Of a DNA stretch of 64,000 nt, positions 25,127 through 33,621 are shown piece by piece. The translations under genes and the position numbers were made by a program. The notes below the pieces were generated by a model. The model ran no database searches, had not been told where the DNA came from, and worked only from the letters and a program-made list of their open reading frames with translations. The DNA lies in NCBI RefSeq assembly GCF_008329535.1, contig NZ_NPKR01000007.1:186001-250000 (forward strand). Direction: 5' to 3'. Positions within the stretch are counted from its first letter, which is position 1, and each line of letters opens with the position of its first letter. Source of the stretch: Mycolicibacterium sp. P1-18 (lineage in GTDB: Bacteria > Actinomycetota > Actinomycetes > Mycobacteriales > Mycobacteriaceae).

Positions 25127-26098
25127 TCACTTCTGGAACCTGGAGATGAACGCGGCACCGAGCACCACGACACCGACGGCCACCGGCTGATAGTTCTGTG
25201 AGATGCCGATCAGCGTGAAGCCGTTGATGAGACTGGTCAGCAACACCGCGCCGACCGCCGAGCCCAGGACCGACGCCCGGCCGCCGAACAGGCTAGACCC
25301 ACCCAGCACCACCGCGGCGATCGAGGACAGCAGCAGGTCGGTCTGCAGGCTCGGATCCGCGCCGCCGGTGCGGGCGACGAGCAGGATGCCCGCGACGCCG
25401 CACGCGAGACCGGACAGCACGTAGGCCAGCATCCGGGTGCGCGCGACGTTGATGCCCGTGCCCCGGGCGGCGTCGAGATTGCCGCCGGTGGCCAGCAGGT
25501 GCGTGCCCGTCTTGGTCTTGAAGAGCAGGAACGCGGTCAGCAGGGAGGCGATGATCGCGACCAGCCAGAACCACCGCACCGGGCCGACGCCGTCGAGCGC
25601 CAGACCCTGCAGGAACGGCGACGACACCGCGACGGTGTTGCCGCCGGTCAGCAGCAGCGTGGCGCCGCTGACCACCGACAGGCTGCCCAGCGTCACGATG
25701 AAGTCGGTCATCCCGAGCTTGGCGACCAACAAACCGTTGAGCAGGCCGACGAGGCCGCCGGCCACCAGTGCCAGCAGCATGGCGATGGCAAGGTTCGCTC
25801 CGTTCGTGTACGCGAAGCCCAAAGTTGCTGCTGCCCATGGCAAATTGGATCCCACCGACAGGTCGATGCCCGCAACGGAGATGACCAATTGCTGGCCCAT
25901 TGCCAGCACCATCAGGATCGACGCCGACACCAACAGGTCGGTGAGGTTGGCGACGGTGAGGAAGTTCGGCGTCGCGATGAAGAAGATGACGAAGACGACG
26001 ACGAGGCCGATCGGGGCGGCGAAGCGCGCCGCCGACCCGATCGACAGGCTGGGGCGACCGGTGTCGCGTTCTGCCGTGGCCTCAGTGGTGACCGTCAT
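25127..26098 (-). CDS. Ribose-type ABC transporter permease (RbsC-like)
   Basis: The 323-residue permease has about nine to ten hydrophobic segments and the BPD_transp_2 motif AGIDLSVGSNLPWAAATLG. The C-terminal half has ARGTGINVARTRMLAYVLSGLACGVAGILL and GRASVLGSAVGAVLLTSLINGFTLIGIS. ATG at 26098 shares a base with the stop of the binding protein (TAATG), and its stop precedes the ATPase start. It is part of the ribose operon. Confidence 0.92.
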   Translation of the reverse strand: MTVTTEATAERDTGRPSLSIGSAARFAAPIGLVVVFVIFFIATPNFLTVANLTDLLVSASILMVLAMGQQLVISVAGIDLSVGSNLPWAAATLGFAYTNGANLAIAMLLALVAGGLVGLLNGLLVAKLGMTDFIVTLGSLSVVSGATLLLTGGNTVAVSSPFLQGLALDGVGPVRWFWLVAIIASLLTAFLLFKTKTGTHLLATGGNLDAARGTGINVARTRMLAYVLSGLACGVAGILLVARTGGADPSLQTDLLLSSIAAVVLGGSSLFGGRASVLGSAVGAVLLTSLINGFTLIGISQNYQPVAVGVVVLGAAFISRFQK

Positions 26099-27132
26099 TA
26101 CTTCTCGCCGGTGATCGGGTTGTCGAACGGCTCGAAGGGCTGCGGGAAGGCGGCGATGGCCTTGTCGACGTTGCCCTTGTCGATGAGCTTGATGGGTGCG
26201 ACGACTCGTTCGGGAACGGACTTCTTGGTCACCAGGTTCACGCACGCCTGGACGGCCATCTGTCCTTCGGCGTAGGGGTATTGGCTGATGGTGCCGGACA
26301 GCGTGCCGTCCTTGACCGCCTGCAGGGCCGCGGTGATGCCGTCGACCGAGATGATGGAGATGGTGCCGGTCTTGCCGGCGTTCTTGACGGCCTGGGCGGC
26401 GCCGAGCCCCATGGTGTCGTTCGCGGCGAAGATGCCGGTGATGTTCGGGTGCGCCCGCAGCAGGTCGCCGGTGACGGTCAGCGCCAGGTTCTGGTCGTAG
26501 TCCGCGGGCTGCGTGGCGACGATCTGCAACTTGCCCTGCGTCTCGTCGGTGAAGCCCTTGAGCCGGTTGATTCCGTTCTGCTCACCCGCAATGCCCTGCA
26601 GCACGGCGACTTCGCCCTTGCCGCCCATGTCGGCCATCAGGGCCTGACCGGCCTGCTGGCCGGCCGACAGGTTGTCCGAGCCGATGAACGAGGCGTAGGA
26701 GACGCCCGCCGCCTTGGAGGCGTCCGCGTCGATCTGCGTGTCGAGGTTGAGGATCGGAATGTCCTTCTTGGCCACCGGCACCAGCGGGGTGATGACGTTG
26801 GTGGCGTTGACCGGAACCACGCCGAAGCAGTTGTAGTCCTGCGCGGCCATCGTCGAGATCTTGGTGTTCTCGCCGGTGGAGTCGGTCTCGGAGCTGCCGG
26901 CCTGCACGTTGACGTCCACGCCTAGCTTCTTGCCCTCGGCCACGGCACCGTCCCGCAGCGCCGCCCAGTAGGGGTTGGTGAAGTCGCGGGTGACGATCGC
27001 GATCTTCGCCGCCCCGTTGGAGCTGTTGCCGCTGGGCTCGCGGTTGCAGCCGGCCGCCGTCAGCGCCAGGCTTCCGCAGAGGAGTGCAGTGAGGACGACG
27101 CGACCCTGCGCCACCCCGAGGGGATTGATCAT
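26098..27132 (-). CDS. Ribose-type substrate-binding lipoprotein (RbsB-like)
   Basis: The 344-residue lipoprotein has signal MINPLGVAQGRVVLTALLC...LTAAGC with lipobox AAGC. The mature part is a periplasmic-binding protein type 1: IAIVTRDFTNPYWAALRDGAVAEGKKLGVDVNV, DIPILNLDTQIDADAS, GIFAANDTMGLGAAQAVKNAG, and DGTLSGTISQYPYAEGQMAV. ATG at 27132 overlaps the lacI stop (ATGA). Ribose is the likely ligand given rbsK and rbsD in the operon. Confidence 0.93.
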   Translation of the reverse strand: MINPLGVAQGRVVLTALLCGSLALTAAGCNREPSGNSSNGAAKIAIVTRDFTNPYWAALRDGAVAEGKKLGVDVNVQAGSSETDSTGENTKISTMAAQDYNCFGVVPVNATNVITPLVPVAKKDIPILNLDTQIDADASKAAGVSYASFIGSDNLSAGQQAGQALMADMGGKGEVAVLQGIAGEQNGINRLKGFTDETQGKLQIVATQPADYDQNLALTVTGDLLRAHPNITGIFAANDTMGLGAAQAVKNAGKTGTISIISVDGITAALQAVKDGTLSGTISQYPYAEGQMAVQACVNLVTKKSVPERVVAPIKLIDKGNVDKAIAAFPQPFEPFDNPITGEK

Positions 27133-28214
27133 TGTGATTCCTTTCTCGTGGACGTCACCGGGGTGGTGACGGCCGGGCTGTGATCGGGTGCGGCGCCGCA
27201 CGAGCCGCGTCGTACCAGATGGCAGGGCGGGTAGGCGCTCTGAGCTGAGCGTCCCGCCAGGAGGTCGAGCATCGCGTCCACGGCGGCCGCCGCGAGGGCG
27301 GCGATGGGCTGTGCGATGGACGTCAGGGGTGGGTCGAACAGGTCGAACCACGGGGCGTCGTCGAAGCCGACGAGCGAGACGTCCTGCGGCACGCGCACCT
27401 TGGCGGCGCGCAGGCCCTTCAGCGCGCCCACCGCCATCAAGCCGTCCGCGGCGAAGACTGCGGTCGGCGGCTGCCGCCGGGAGAGCAGCCGGCGTACCGC
27501 CCGCGCCCCGCTGTCCTCGCGAAAGTCGCCTTCCACCACGGTGATTCCACGCCGTGGCACGCCGCGCTGCATCAGTGCCTCGGTGAGCACGTCCCGGCGC
27601 TCGCGGCCCACCTGGGTTTGCAGCGGAGGCGCGATGATGCCGATGCGCTGGTGCCCGAGGGCGGTCAGCATCTCGGCGACCTCGTCGAGCGCCGCCCGGG
27701 CGTCGCTGCGCACGATCGGCGACCGCCCGAGGTGGCGGGCGGCGGCTCCGCGACCGGTGACCTCGACGGGGCGGTCCAGCAGCACCATTCGGGCGCCGTC
27801 GGTGCCGGCCTGACGAAGCCCCGGTGTCATCGCCGAGGTGGGTACGACGATGACGCCGTCGACCTGGCGCCCCGCCAGCAGGCTCGACAGGTAGTCGTCC
27901 TGTCGATCGGCGTCCTCGTCGCTGTTGCACAGCACCAGGGAGTAGTCGCGGCGGGCGGCGGCCCGCTGGATGGCGCCGGCTAGTTCCGCGAAGAACGGGT
28001 TGGCCACGTCGCTGACGACCAGGCCGATGGTGCGCGTGGAGTCGGTCCGGAGCGCGCGTGCGCCGACGTGCGGCCGGTACCCCATCTGACGTGCGGCTTG
28101 CTCGACCTTGTCGCGGGTGGACGGGGAGATCCGGGGGCTGCCGGACAGCGCGAGTGACACGGTGGCGGCCGAAACCCCCACCTGCACTGCGACGTCCTGC
28201 ATGGTGACCGCCAC
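27129..28214 (-). CDS. LacI family transcriptional regulator of the ribose operon
   Basis: The 361-residue regulator has a LacI helix-turn-helix (TMQDVAVQVGVSAATVSLALSGSPRISPSTRDKVEQAARQMGYRP). A PBP-type sugar domain follows (TIGLVVSDVANPFFAELAGAIQRAAARRDYSLVLCNSDED). GTG at 28214 is preceded by GGAGG; a shorter ATG at 28202 lacks spacing. The first gene of the ribose operon, its stop overlaps rbsB. The operator at 28230-28241 lies just upstream, so autorepression with induction by ribose or ribose phosphate is likely. Confidence 0.92.
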   Translation of the reverse strand: MAVTMQDVAVQVGVSAATVSLALSGSPRISPSTRDKVEQAARQMGYRPHVGARALRTDSTRTIGLVVSDVANPFFAELAGAIQRAAARRDYSLVLCNSDEDADRQDDYLSSLLAGRQVDGVIVVPTSAMTPGLRQAGTDGARMVLLDRPVEVTGRGAAARHLGRSPIVRSDARAALDEVAEMLTALGHQRIGIIAPPLQTQVGRERRDVLTEALMQRGVPRRGITVVEGDFREDSGARAVRRLLSRRQPPTAVFAADGLMAVGALKGLRAAKVRVPQDVSLVGFDDAPWFDLFDPPLTSIAQPIAALAAAAVDAMLDLLAGRSAQSAYPPCHLVRRGSCGAAPDHSPAVTTPVTSTRKESQ

Positions 28215-28229
28215 CGAAACCTCCGTTGT

Positions 28230-28241
28230 TTAATCGATTAA
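28230..28241. promoter_or_regulatory. LacI-type operator of the ribose operon
   Basis: TTAATCGATTAA is a perfect 12-bp palindrome with a central CG step, typical of LacI family operators. It lies immediately after the promoter -10, so binding would block initiation of the whole ribose operon. Confidence 0.75.
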
Positions 28242-28245
28242 CTGG

Positions 28246-28274
28246 ACTGTGACACACATCTCAGGAGAGGTCAA
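28246..28274 (-). promoter_or_regulatory. Promoter of the ribose operon
   Basis: On the minus strand, TTGACC (28274-28269) and CACAGT (28251-28246) are separated by 17 bp, an ordinary primary-sigma arrangement. The predicted start point falls in the LacI operator just downstream. Confidence 0.55.
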
Positions 28275-28403
28275 GAACGTCGGATTCCTGGCAGTCGCCG
28301 GACCCGATTCCGGGCGGGATCGGCAAACCCGCCGTCGACGAGACGAGCGGTGGTACCTTCCGCACATCGACCGCCGAACGACGGCGCACGGAGGGGGACC
28401 GGC

Positions 28404-28721
28404 ATGCGACTGAAGACATCGACGGTGGCGGGGCTCTTCGCCGCCACCTGCGCCGCCGCGGCCATCGGCGCGGCACCGGCCGCGCTCGCCGACGAGAGCT
28501 GCGATCCGGCGGTCGTCAATTGCGACGCCCCCGGCGGCGTCGACAGCCCCGGCAACGTCGAAATCAACGACTCGCCACCGCCATCGGACAACGCGAGCTA
28601 CCCGTTCGACAACGACTGGTACTTCAACCCCGCGGGCGGCGGCACGGCCCTGCAGCCCAACGAGGGGTCGCACTCGGGCGGCGGTGGCGGCGCTGCCGGC
28701 GGCGGCGGCGGACGCCGATAG
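28404..28721 (+). CDS. Small exported protein with PGNVEI motif and Gly-rich tail
   Basis: The 105-residue protein has a Sec signal (RLKTSTVAGLFAATCAAAAIGAAPAALA, cleavage ALA-DE). The mature part has two Cys (SCDPAVVNCDAPGG), PGNVEI, then SYPFDNDWYF and a Gly-rich end. Segments PGNVEI and YP(F/W)D link it to the small exported proteins at 20567-21063, about 7 kb away. ATG at 28404 has GAGGGGG upstream. Function unknown; it may be secreted or cell-wall associated. Confidence 0.8.
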   Translation: MRLKTSTVAGLFAATCAAAAIGAAPAALADESCDPAVVNCDAPGGVDSPGNVEINDSPPPSDNASYPFDNDWYFNPAGGGTALQPNEGSHSGGGGGAAGGGGGRR

Positions 28722-28759
28722 TCATGCTTAGCGCCATTCACACCGAAGGAGACTCATCC

Positions 28760-29104
28760 ATGTCGATTCCCCAGCGAGCCATCCGCGGCGCCGTCGCCGC
28801 CGCTGTCACCGGCGCCGTGCTGCTCGGTGCCGCGCCGTCGGCCCTTGCCGATCCGCCGCCACCGCCGGCGCCCGGCTGCTCGGCGGCTGACTTCGAACAG
28901 CTCAAGGGCGTGGTGTCGACGGCGACGGCGGACTACTTCTTCACCCACCCAGACGCCAACGCGTTCTTCTCGACGCTCAAGGGCCGACCCCGCGACCAGG
29001 TCAAGCAGCAGGTCGACGACTACTTCGCCGCCAATCCCCAGACGAAGTCGGACCTCGACGGCATCCGCCAGCCGATTCAGGACATGAAGGCTCGCTGCCA
29101 GTAA
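28760..29104 (+). CDS. Hemophore-like exported protein (Rv0203 type)
   Basis: The 114-residue protein has a signal peptide (RAIRGAVAAAVTGAVLLGAAPSALA) and a Pro-rich mature start. A helical domain with two Cys (PGCSAADFEQLKGVVSTATADYFFTHPDANAFFSTLKG ... MKARCQ) matches the mycobacterial hemophore-related family, in which Rv0203 binds heme. The YFFTHPDANAFF segment carries aromatic and His residues that could contact heme. ATG at 28760 has GAAGGAG nine bases upstream. It stands 38 bp after the small exported gene, so they may be co-transcribed. Heme binding here is inferred. Confidence 0.82.
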   Translation: MSIPQRAIRGAVAAAVTGAVLLGAAPSALADPPPPPAPGCSAADFEQLKGVVSTATADYFFTHPDANAFFSTLKGRPRDQVKQQVDDYFAANPQTKSDLDGIRQPIQDMKARCQ

Positions 29105-30031
29105 TCAGTCCTTCGCGGCGGCCTTCTTAGCCGGGGCCTTCTTCGCGGCCGTCTTCTTCGCCGGCGTCTTCTTGGCGGGGGCCTTCTTCGCAGGAGCCTT
29201 CTCGGCAGGGGCCTTGTCGGCTGGTGCCTTCTTGGCGCCGGCCCGCGCCTGGACGCTGGCCTCGAGCTTGGCCAGCAGGTCCGAGACGTCGTCGGTCTCG
29301 TCGAGATTCTCGGCGGGCTGTTCCTCCACCGCGAAGGCTTCGCCGCCGTCGATCTTGGCTTGGATCAGTTCCATCATCTCGACGCGGTAGTCGTCGGTGA
29401 ACGCCTCCGGGTGGAAGTCGTCGGTCATCGACTCGACGACCTGGCCCGCCATCTTCAGCTCGGCGGGCTTGATGTCGACCTTCTTGTCCAACTCGGGGAA
29501 GTCGGGATCGCGGATCTCGTCGGGCCACAGCAGCGTGTGCACGATCATCACCTCGCGCTTGCCAAAGTCCTTGACGCGCAACGCCGCCAGCCGCGTCTTG
29601 CTGCGAAGGGCGAAGTGCACGATCGCGACGCGGTCCGTCTCGGCGAGGGTCTGGGCCAGCAGCATGTAGGACTTCGACGACTTCGAGTCGGGCTCCAGGA
29701 AGTAACTCTTGTCGTACATCAGTGGGTCGATCTGCTCGGCGGGCACGAACTCGACGACTTCGATTTCGCGGCTGCGCTCCTCGGGCAGCGTGGCGATGTC
29801 CTCGTCGGTGATGATGACGGTCTGACCGTCGTCGGCCTCGTAGGACTTTGCGATGTCGCGGTATTCGACGACCTCGCCGCACACCTCGCACGTCCGCTTG
29901 TAGCGGATGCGCCCGTTGTCCTTCGCATGGACCTGGTGGAACTTGATGTCGTGGTCTTCAGTCGCGCTGTAGACCTTGACCGGCACGTTCACCAGGCCGA
30001 AGGCGACCGATCCCTTCCAGATGGAGCGCAT
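29105..30031 (-). CDS. ku: Non-homologous end-joining protein Ku
   Basis: The 308-residue Ku homodimer subunit has MRSIWKGSVAFGLVNVPVKVYSATEDHDIKFHQVH, the CEVCGEVVEYRDIAKSYE segment, and FALRSKTRLAALRVKDFGKREVMIVHTLLWPDEIR in the bacterial Ku core (residues 1-~260). The C-terminal 45 residues are Lys-Ala-Pro repeats of the PAKKAPAKK type, which in mycobacterial Ku bind DNA. It loads on DNA double-strand ends and recruits LigD. ATG at 30031 lies only five bases after a -10-like CATACT, suggesting a leaderless mRNA. Confidence 0.95.
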   Translation of the reverse strand: MRSIWKGSVAFGLVNVPVKVYSATEDHDIKFHQVHAKDNGRIRYKRTCEVCGEVVEYRDIAKSYEADDGQTVIITDEDIATLPEERSREIEVVEFVPAEQIDPLMYDKSYFLEPDSKSSKSYMLLAQTLAETDRVAIVHFALRSKTRLAALRVKDFGKREVMIVHTLLWPDEIRDPDFPELDKKVDIKPAELKMAGQVVESMTDDFHPEAFTDDYRVEMMELIQAKIDGGEAFAVEEQPAENLDETDDVSDLLAKLEASVQARAGAKKAPADKAPAEKAPAKKAPAKKTPAKKTAAKKAPAKKAAAKD

Positions 30032-30036
30032 GACCC

Positions 30037-30066
30037 AGTATGGCTCACGGGCTCACCCCAGTTGAA
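30037..30066 (-). promoter_or_regulatory. Promoter of ku (leaderless candidate)
   Basis: Minus-strand TTCAAC (30066-30061), an 18-bp spacer and CATACT (30042-30037) precede the ku ATG at 30031 by five bases. The start of transcription would coincide with the ATG, giving a leaderless mRNA. The promoter overlaps the end of the kinase gene. Confidence 0.5.
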
Positions 30067-30970
30067 GAGCGGCGCGATCCGGAAGATCCGCGCCAGCGCG
30101 GGCGACGGTCACCGCCGAGGCCAGCGCGGCCGCCCGCAGTACGTCCTCGACCGCGTCGACCCCGATGCGGGCCAGGTCGGCACGCCGGTCACCGCCGAGC
30201 AGGTCCTTCGACCACAACGCGTCGATCAGGCCGGTCATGAACGAGTCACCGGCGCCCACGGTGTCGACGACCTCGACCGGGCGGGCCGCCACGCGCACGG
30301 TGCCCGCCGCGCAGACCGCGAACGCGCCGTCGCCGCCCATGGTCACCGCGACGATCGACGGGCCGAGCGCCTGCCACGCCGTCGCGACCTGTTCGGGCGT
30401 GCGGGTCGGGTCGATCCACTGCAGGTCCTCGTCGCTGGCCTTGACCACGTCGGCCCTCTCGACGAGCCGGTTGATGCGGTCCACGGCCTGGTCGTGGTCC
30501 TCGATGAGGGCGGGGCGCACGTTCGGGTCGAACGTGATGGTGGCGGAGAGCCGATAGGCGTCGAGCAGCGCGGCGGTCGCCAGGCAGCCCGGATCGAGGA
30601 AGCCCGCGATCGACCCGGTGTGGGCGACCAGCGGCGGCGTCACCTCCGGGGTGCCGGACAGCTGCCACTCGATGTCGAACGTGTAAGTGGCAGCGCCGCT
30701 TTCGTCGATCGTGGCGGCCGCCGTCGGCGTGCGGGCGGCGTTCGTGCTGCCGGGCACCAGCGTGACGCCGGAGGCCTCGACGTACTCGACGATGCGCCGG
30801 CCGCGCTCGTCGTCGGCGACGTGGGTGAGGAAGTCGACGTGGCGGTCGAGCCGGCCCAGCCCGATCGCGACGTTCAGTGGGCTTCCCCCGACGTGCTCGC
30901 CCAACACCTGGCCGTCCCGCTGCACGATGTCGATCAACGCCTCGCCGATGACGAGCGCGCGCTGGCTCAT
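30053..30970 (-). CDS. PfkB family carbohydrate kinase (fructokinase-like)
   Basis: The 305-residue kinase has the PfkB N-terminal QRALVIGEALIDIVQRDGQVLGEHVGGSPLNVAIGLGRL and C-terminal DTVGAGDSFMTGLIDALWS with the catalytic Asp. The N-terminal GGSPLNVA pattern is typical of fructokinases. It likely phosphorylates fructose made by the mannitol dehydrogenase upstream. ATG at 30970 shares a base with that gene's stop (TAATG), so the pair is coupled. Confidence 0.9.
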   Translation of the reverse strand: MSQRALVIGEALIDIVQRDGQVLGEHVGGSPLNVAIGLGRLDRHVDFLTHVADDERGRRIVEYVEASGVTLVPGSTNAARTPTAAATIDESGAATYTFDIEWQLSGTPEVTPPLVAHTGSIAGFLDPGCLATAALLDAYRLSATITFDPNVRPALIEDHDQAVDRINRLVERADVVKASDEDLQWIDPTRTPEQVATAWQALGPSIVAVTMGGDGAFAVCAAGTVRVAARPVEVVDTVGAGDSFMTGLIDALWSKDLLGGDRRADLARIGVDAVEDVLRAAALASAVTVARAGADLPDRAALQLG

Positions 30971-32388
30971 TACTGCGCGTCCGCGGTCATCAGCGCCTCC
31001 AGCGTGGCGCGAGATCCCACCCGGTGCAACGAGTCGAGCGCCCACAGATAGGCTTCGACGAAGCGCGGCTCCGCGGCGAGGTCGCCGAACAGCGCGGTGT
31101 TCTCGATGAACGCCGTAGGGTTCTCCAGCTGCGACTTGGCCAGTGGCACCAGGGATTCCGCGAGGTTGTCCTGGACGTCGATCGGCTCGCCCTGCTCGTC
31201 GACGCCCTCGGCGTACCGGGCCCAGCTCGCGACCGTCGCCGCGGACAGCCGCACGGGTTCACCGGAGCGCAGGTTCTCCTTGATGACGGGCACCAGCCAT
31301 TGCGGGATGCGGTCCGAGGACCCGAAGCACAGCCGGACGATGGTGTCGCGCACGCTGGGGTTGGCGAAGCGGTCGATGGCGGTCTGCTTGAACTTGGGCA
31401 GGTCGATGCCGGGCACGGGCTTGAGCGTCGGCGTCGCCTCGGTGTCCATGTACTCGAGCAGGAACTTGGCGAACAACGGGTCACCGGCAGCGTCGGCCAC
31501 CAACCGGTAGCCGGCCAGATAGGCGAAGTAGCACAGCGCTTGATGGCCGGCGTTGAGCAGCCGCAGCTTCATCAGCTCGTACGGCGTCACGTCGTCGACC
31601 AGCAGGACGCCGACCTCGTCGTACGGCGGCCGGCCGTCGGAGAAGTCGTCGTCGAGCACCCACGCGGTGAAGGGCTCCGCCGCAACGGGCCATTGGTCGT
31701 CGATGCCAGAGTCGGCGGCCAGGTTCTCGATGACGTCCGGCGTGGTGACCGGGGTGATCCGGTCGACCATCGAGTTGGGGAAGCGCGTGTTGGCCTTCAT
31801 CCACTCGGCCAGGTCGGGATGGTGCCGCTCGGCGTAGCTCGTGAACGCCTCCCGGGCGACGTCGCCGTTGCCCTCGATGTTGTCGCAGGACACGATCGTC
31901 GGCGACGCGATGCCGCGTTCCTTGCGGAGGGCGAGCGCCGCGGTCACCAGACCGAAGACGCTGTCCGGGCCTGCGTCGTCGACGGCGTATCCGCCCTCGG
32001 TAATGGTCAGTTCCACGATCCGCGTGGTGGGTGCGGCAATCAACTCGATGACGGCTTCGGGATCGTCGGGGGCGAACTTGTAGTCGACGATCGACCCGAT
32101 GACCCGCGCGTCGCGGGTGCCGTCGGGATTCATCAGGATCAGCGTGTAGAGGCCGTCCTGGTTGGCCATGACGGTCGCCATCATGCGGTCGCCGGGCAGC
32201 ACGCCGACGCCGCAGATTCCCCACTCCTTGGCCGTGCCGGCCTCGAGTAGCCGGTCGAGATACATCGCCTGGTGGGCTCGGTGGAAGCCGCCCACCCCGA
32301 AATGCACTATGCCGACGCTGATCTCGCCGCGGTCGTAGGACGGCTTCGCGATGGAGACGTCAGGCAGGGACGCGTTGTTGAGCTTCAT
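30970..32388 (-). CDS. Mannitol dehydrogenase family protein
   Basis: The 472-residue polyol dehydrogenase (long-chain family) has VGIVHFGVGGFHRAHQAMYLDRLLEAG for NAD binding, and the catalytic MKLRLLNAGHQALCYFAYLAG containing the Lys, Asn and His of the active centre. The middle has VSCDNIEGNGDVAREAF. It oxidises mannitol, sorbitol or arabitol to the ketose. It is divergent from the SorC-type regulator and coupled to the PfkB kinase. Confidence 0.93.
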   Translation of the reverse strand: MKLNNASLPDVSIAKPSYDRGEISVGIVHFGVGGFHRAHQAMYLDRLLEAGTAKEWGICGVGVLPGDRMMATVMANQDGLYTLILMNPDGTRDARVIGSIVDYKFAPDDPEAVIELIAAPTTRIVELTITEGGYAVDDAGPDSVFGLVTAALALRKERGIASPTIVSCDNIEGNGDVAREAFTSYAERHHPDLAEWMKANTRFPNSMVDRITPVTTPDVIENLAADSGIDDQWPVAAEPFTAWVLDDDFSDGRPPYDEVGVLLVDDVTPYELMKLRLLNAGHQALCYFAYLAGYRLVADAAGDPLFAKFLLEYMDTEATPTLKPVPGIDLPKFKQTAIDRFANPSVRDTIVRLCFGSSDRIPQWLVPVIKENLRSGEPVRLSAATVASWARYAEGVDEQGEPIDVQDNLAESLVPLAKSQLENPTAFIENTALFGDLAAEPRFVEAYLWALDSLHRVGSRATLEALMTADAQ

Positions 32389-32496
32389 GACTCGATCACC
32401 ACTTCCTGGACGCTACCCGGCGCGGGGTAGGGGTCGGCGGAATTCGGACGGTCTGAACCGCCATTTCGCTTCGGGACGGCCGCTGCACTGAAAGTG

Positions 32497-32525
32497 TTGT
32501 GTAGGTCACATACGCATGTTAGCGT
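32497..32525 (+). promoter_or_regulatory. Promoter of the polyol regulator and importer genes
   Basis: TTGTGT (32497-32502), a 17-bp spacer and TAGCGT (32520-32525) form a primary-sigma type promoter. The predicted start of transcription near 32532 lies after the ATG at 32527, which supports the GTG at 32590 as the true start of the regulator. TGTGTAGGTCACA inside the spacer is a short inverted repeat that could be an operator. Confidence 0.5.
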
Positions 32526-32589
32526 GATGAGCATCTACACGCGACCCCGAGCATCCGCTCACCTACCGAGGGGGAAGGGACCCGAGATC

Positions 32590-33573
32590 GTGGCGACATC
32601 GACGTCGAACACCCACGTGGCAGAGCCGCCCACCGACGCGGCACCCAACGGCGGTGCCACGCCGGAGGATCTGCGCCTCGCGCTGCGCGCGGCCACGCTG
32701 TACTACCTCGACGGACTCACGCAGGCGGAGATCGCTGCCAAGCTCGGCGTCTCCCGGCCCACCGCGGGCCGGCTGATCGCCAGGGCCAAGGCCAGGGGAC
32801 TGGTGCGCATCGAGGTCGTCGTTCCGCCGACCATGAAGGACGACCTCCACGCCGACGAGGAGCGACTGCTCGAGCAGCGGTACGGCCTGACCGAAGCGGT
32901 GGTCACCGGGCACCTGGGCCGCGCGGCGGGCGCGCTGCTGATGCGGCGGCTGTCCGAGAACGACGTGCTCGGCTTCACCTGGGGACCCGAGCAGGTCGCC
33001 GCCGTGACCGCCCTGGCTCCCGGTGTCGCGAGTTGCCGGGTGGTCGTGCAACTCGACGGCGCGATGTCGACCGCCGCCTACCAGACCGGCATGGAATTCA
33101 TCCTCAGCCGTGGCGCAGACATGTTGCGCGCCAGTGCCATGCGACTGCCCGCACCGCTGTACGCCGACCCGTCGACCGTGGTGTCCATGCGAAGCGACTC
33201 GGTGATCTCGCGGACGCTGGAGACCGGTCGACGTGCCGACACCATGTTGTTCGGAGTGGGCTCGGTGACCACGTCGACCACGCTGTTCGAGGGCAGCTTC
33301 CTGGACACCCGGATGCTCGACGAACTGGTGTCGCTCGGAGCCGTCGGCGAGATCGGCGGCCGCTTCTTCGACGCCGACGGCGCACCGGTGGTCACCGAGC
33401 TCGCGCACCGCGCGGTGTCGGTGCCGCTCGAGGACATTCGGACCTGCGCCAAGACCATCCTGGTCTGCAGCGGGCCACCCAAGCACGAGGCCACGCGGGC
33501 CGCTCTGCGCGGCGGACTGGGGAAGCTGCTGGTATGCGACATCGAATGCGCCCGTTGGCTCTTGGATCACTAG
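32590..33573 (+). CDS. SorC/DeoR-type sugar-binding transcriptional regulator
   Basis: The 327-residue protein has an N-terminal helix-turn-helix (LRAATLYYLDGLTQAEIAAKLGVSRPTAGRLIARAKARGLVRIEV). A C-terminal sugar-binding domain of the SorC/CggR type follows (GRAAGALLMRRLSENDVLGFTWGPEQVAAV, DTMLFGVGSVTTST, GEIGGRFFDADG). GTG at 32590 is nine bases after a strong GAGGGGGAAGGGA; an ATG at 32527 has no ribosome binding site. It probably senses a phosphorylated sugar and controls the polyol genes on both sides. Confidence 0.88.
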   Translation: MATSTSNTHVAEPPTDAAPNGGATPEDLRLALRAATLYYLDGLTQAEIAAKLGVSRPTAGRLIARAKARGLVRIEVVVPPTMKDDLHADEERLLEQRYGLTEAVVTGHLGRAAGALLMRRLSENDVLGFTWGPEQVAAVTALAPGVASCRVVVQLDGAMSTAAYQTGMEFILSRGADMLRASAMRLPAPLYADPSTVVSMRSDSVISRTLETGRRADTMLFGVGSVTTSTTLFEGSFLDTRMLDELVSLGAVGEIGGRFFDADGAPVVTELAHRAVSVPLEDIRTCAKTILVCSGPPKHEATRAALRGGLGKLLVCDIECARWLLDH

Positions 33574-33621
33574 GACACGCATGAACACACGCAGTAGTAC
33601 TCGACGAGGAGTGAGGTGAAG

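Noticed and set aside
29105..29240. Short repeated units at the end of ku considered as VNTR or CRISPR
   Set aside because: They encode the Lys-Ala-Pro tail of Ku and have irregular length and no spacers.
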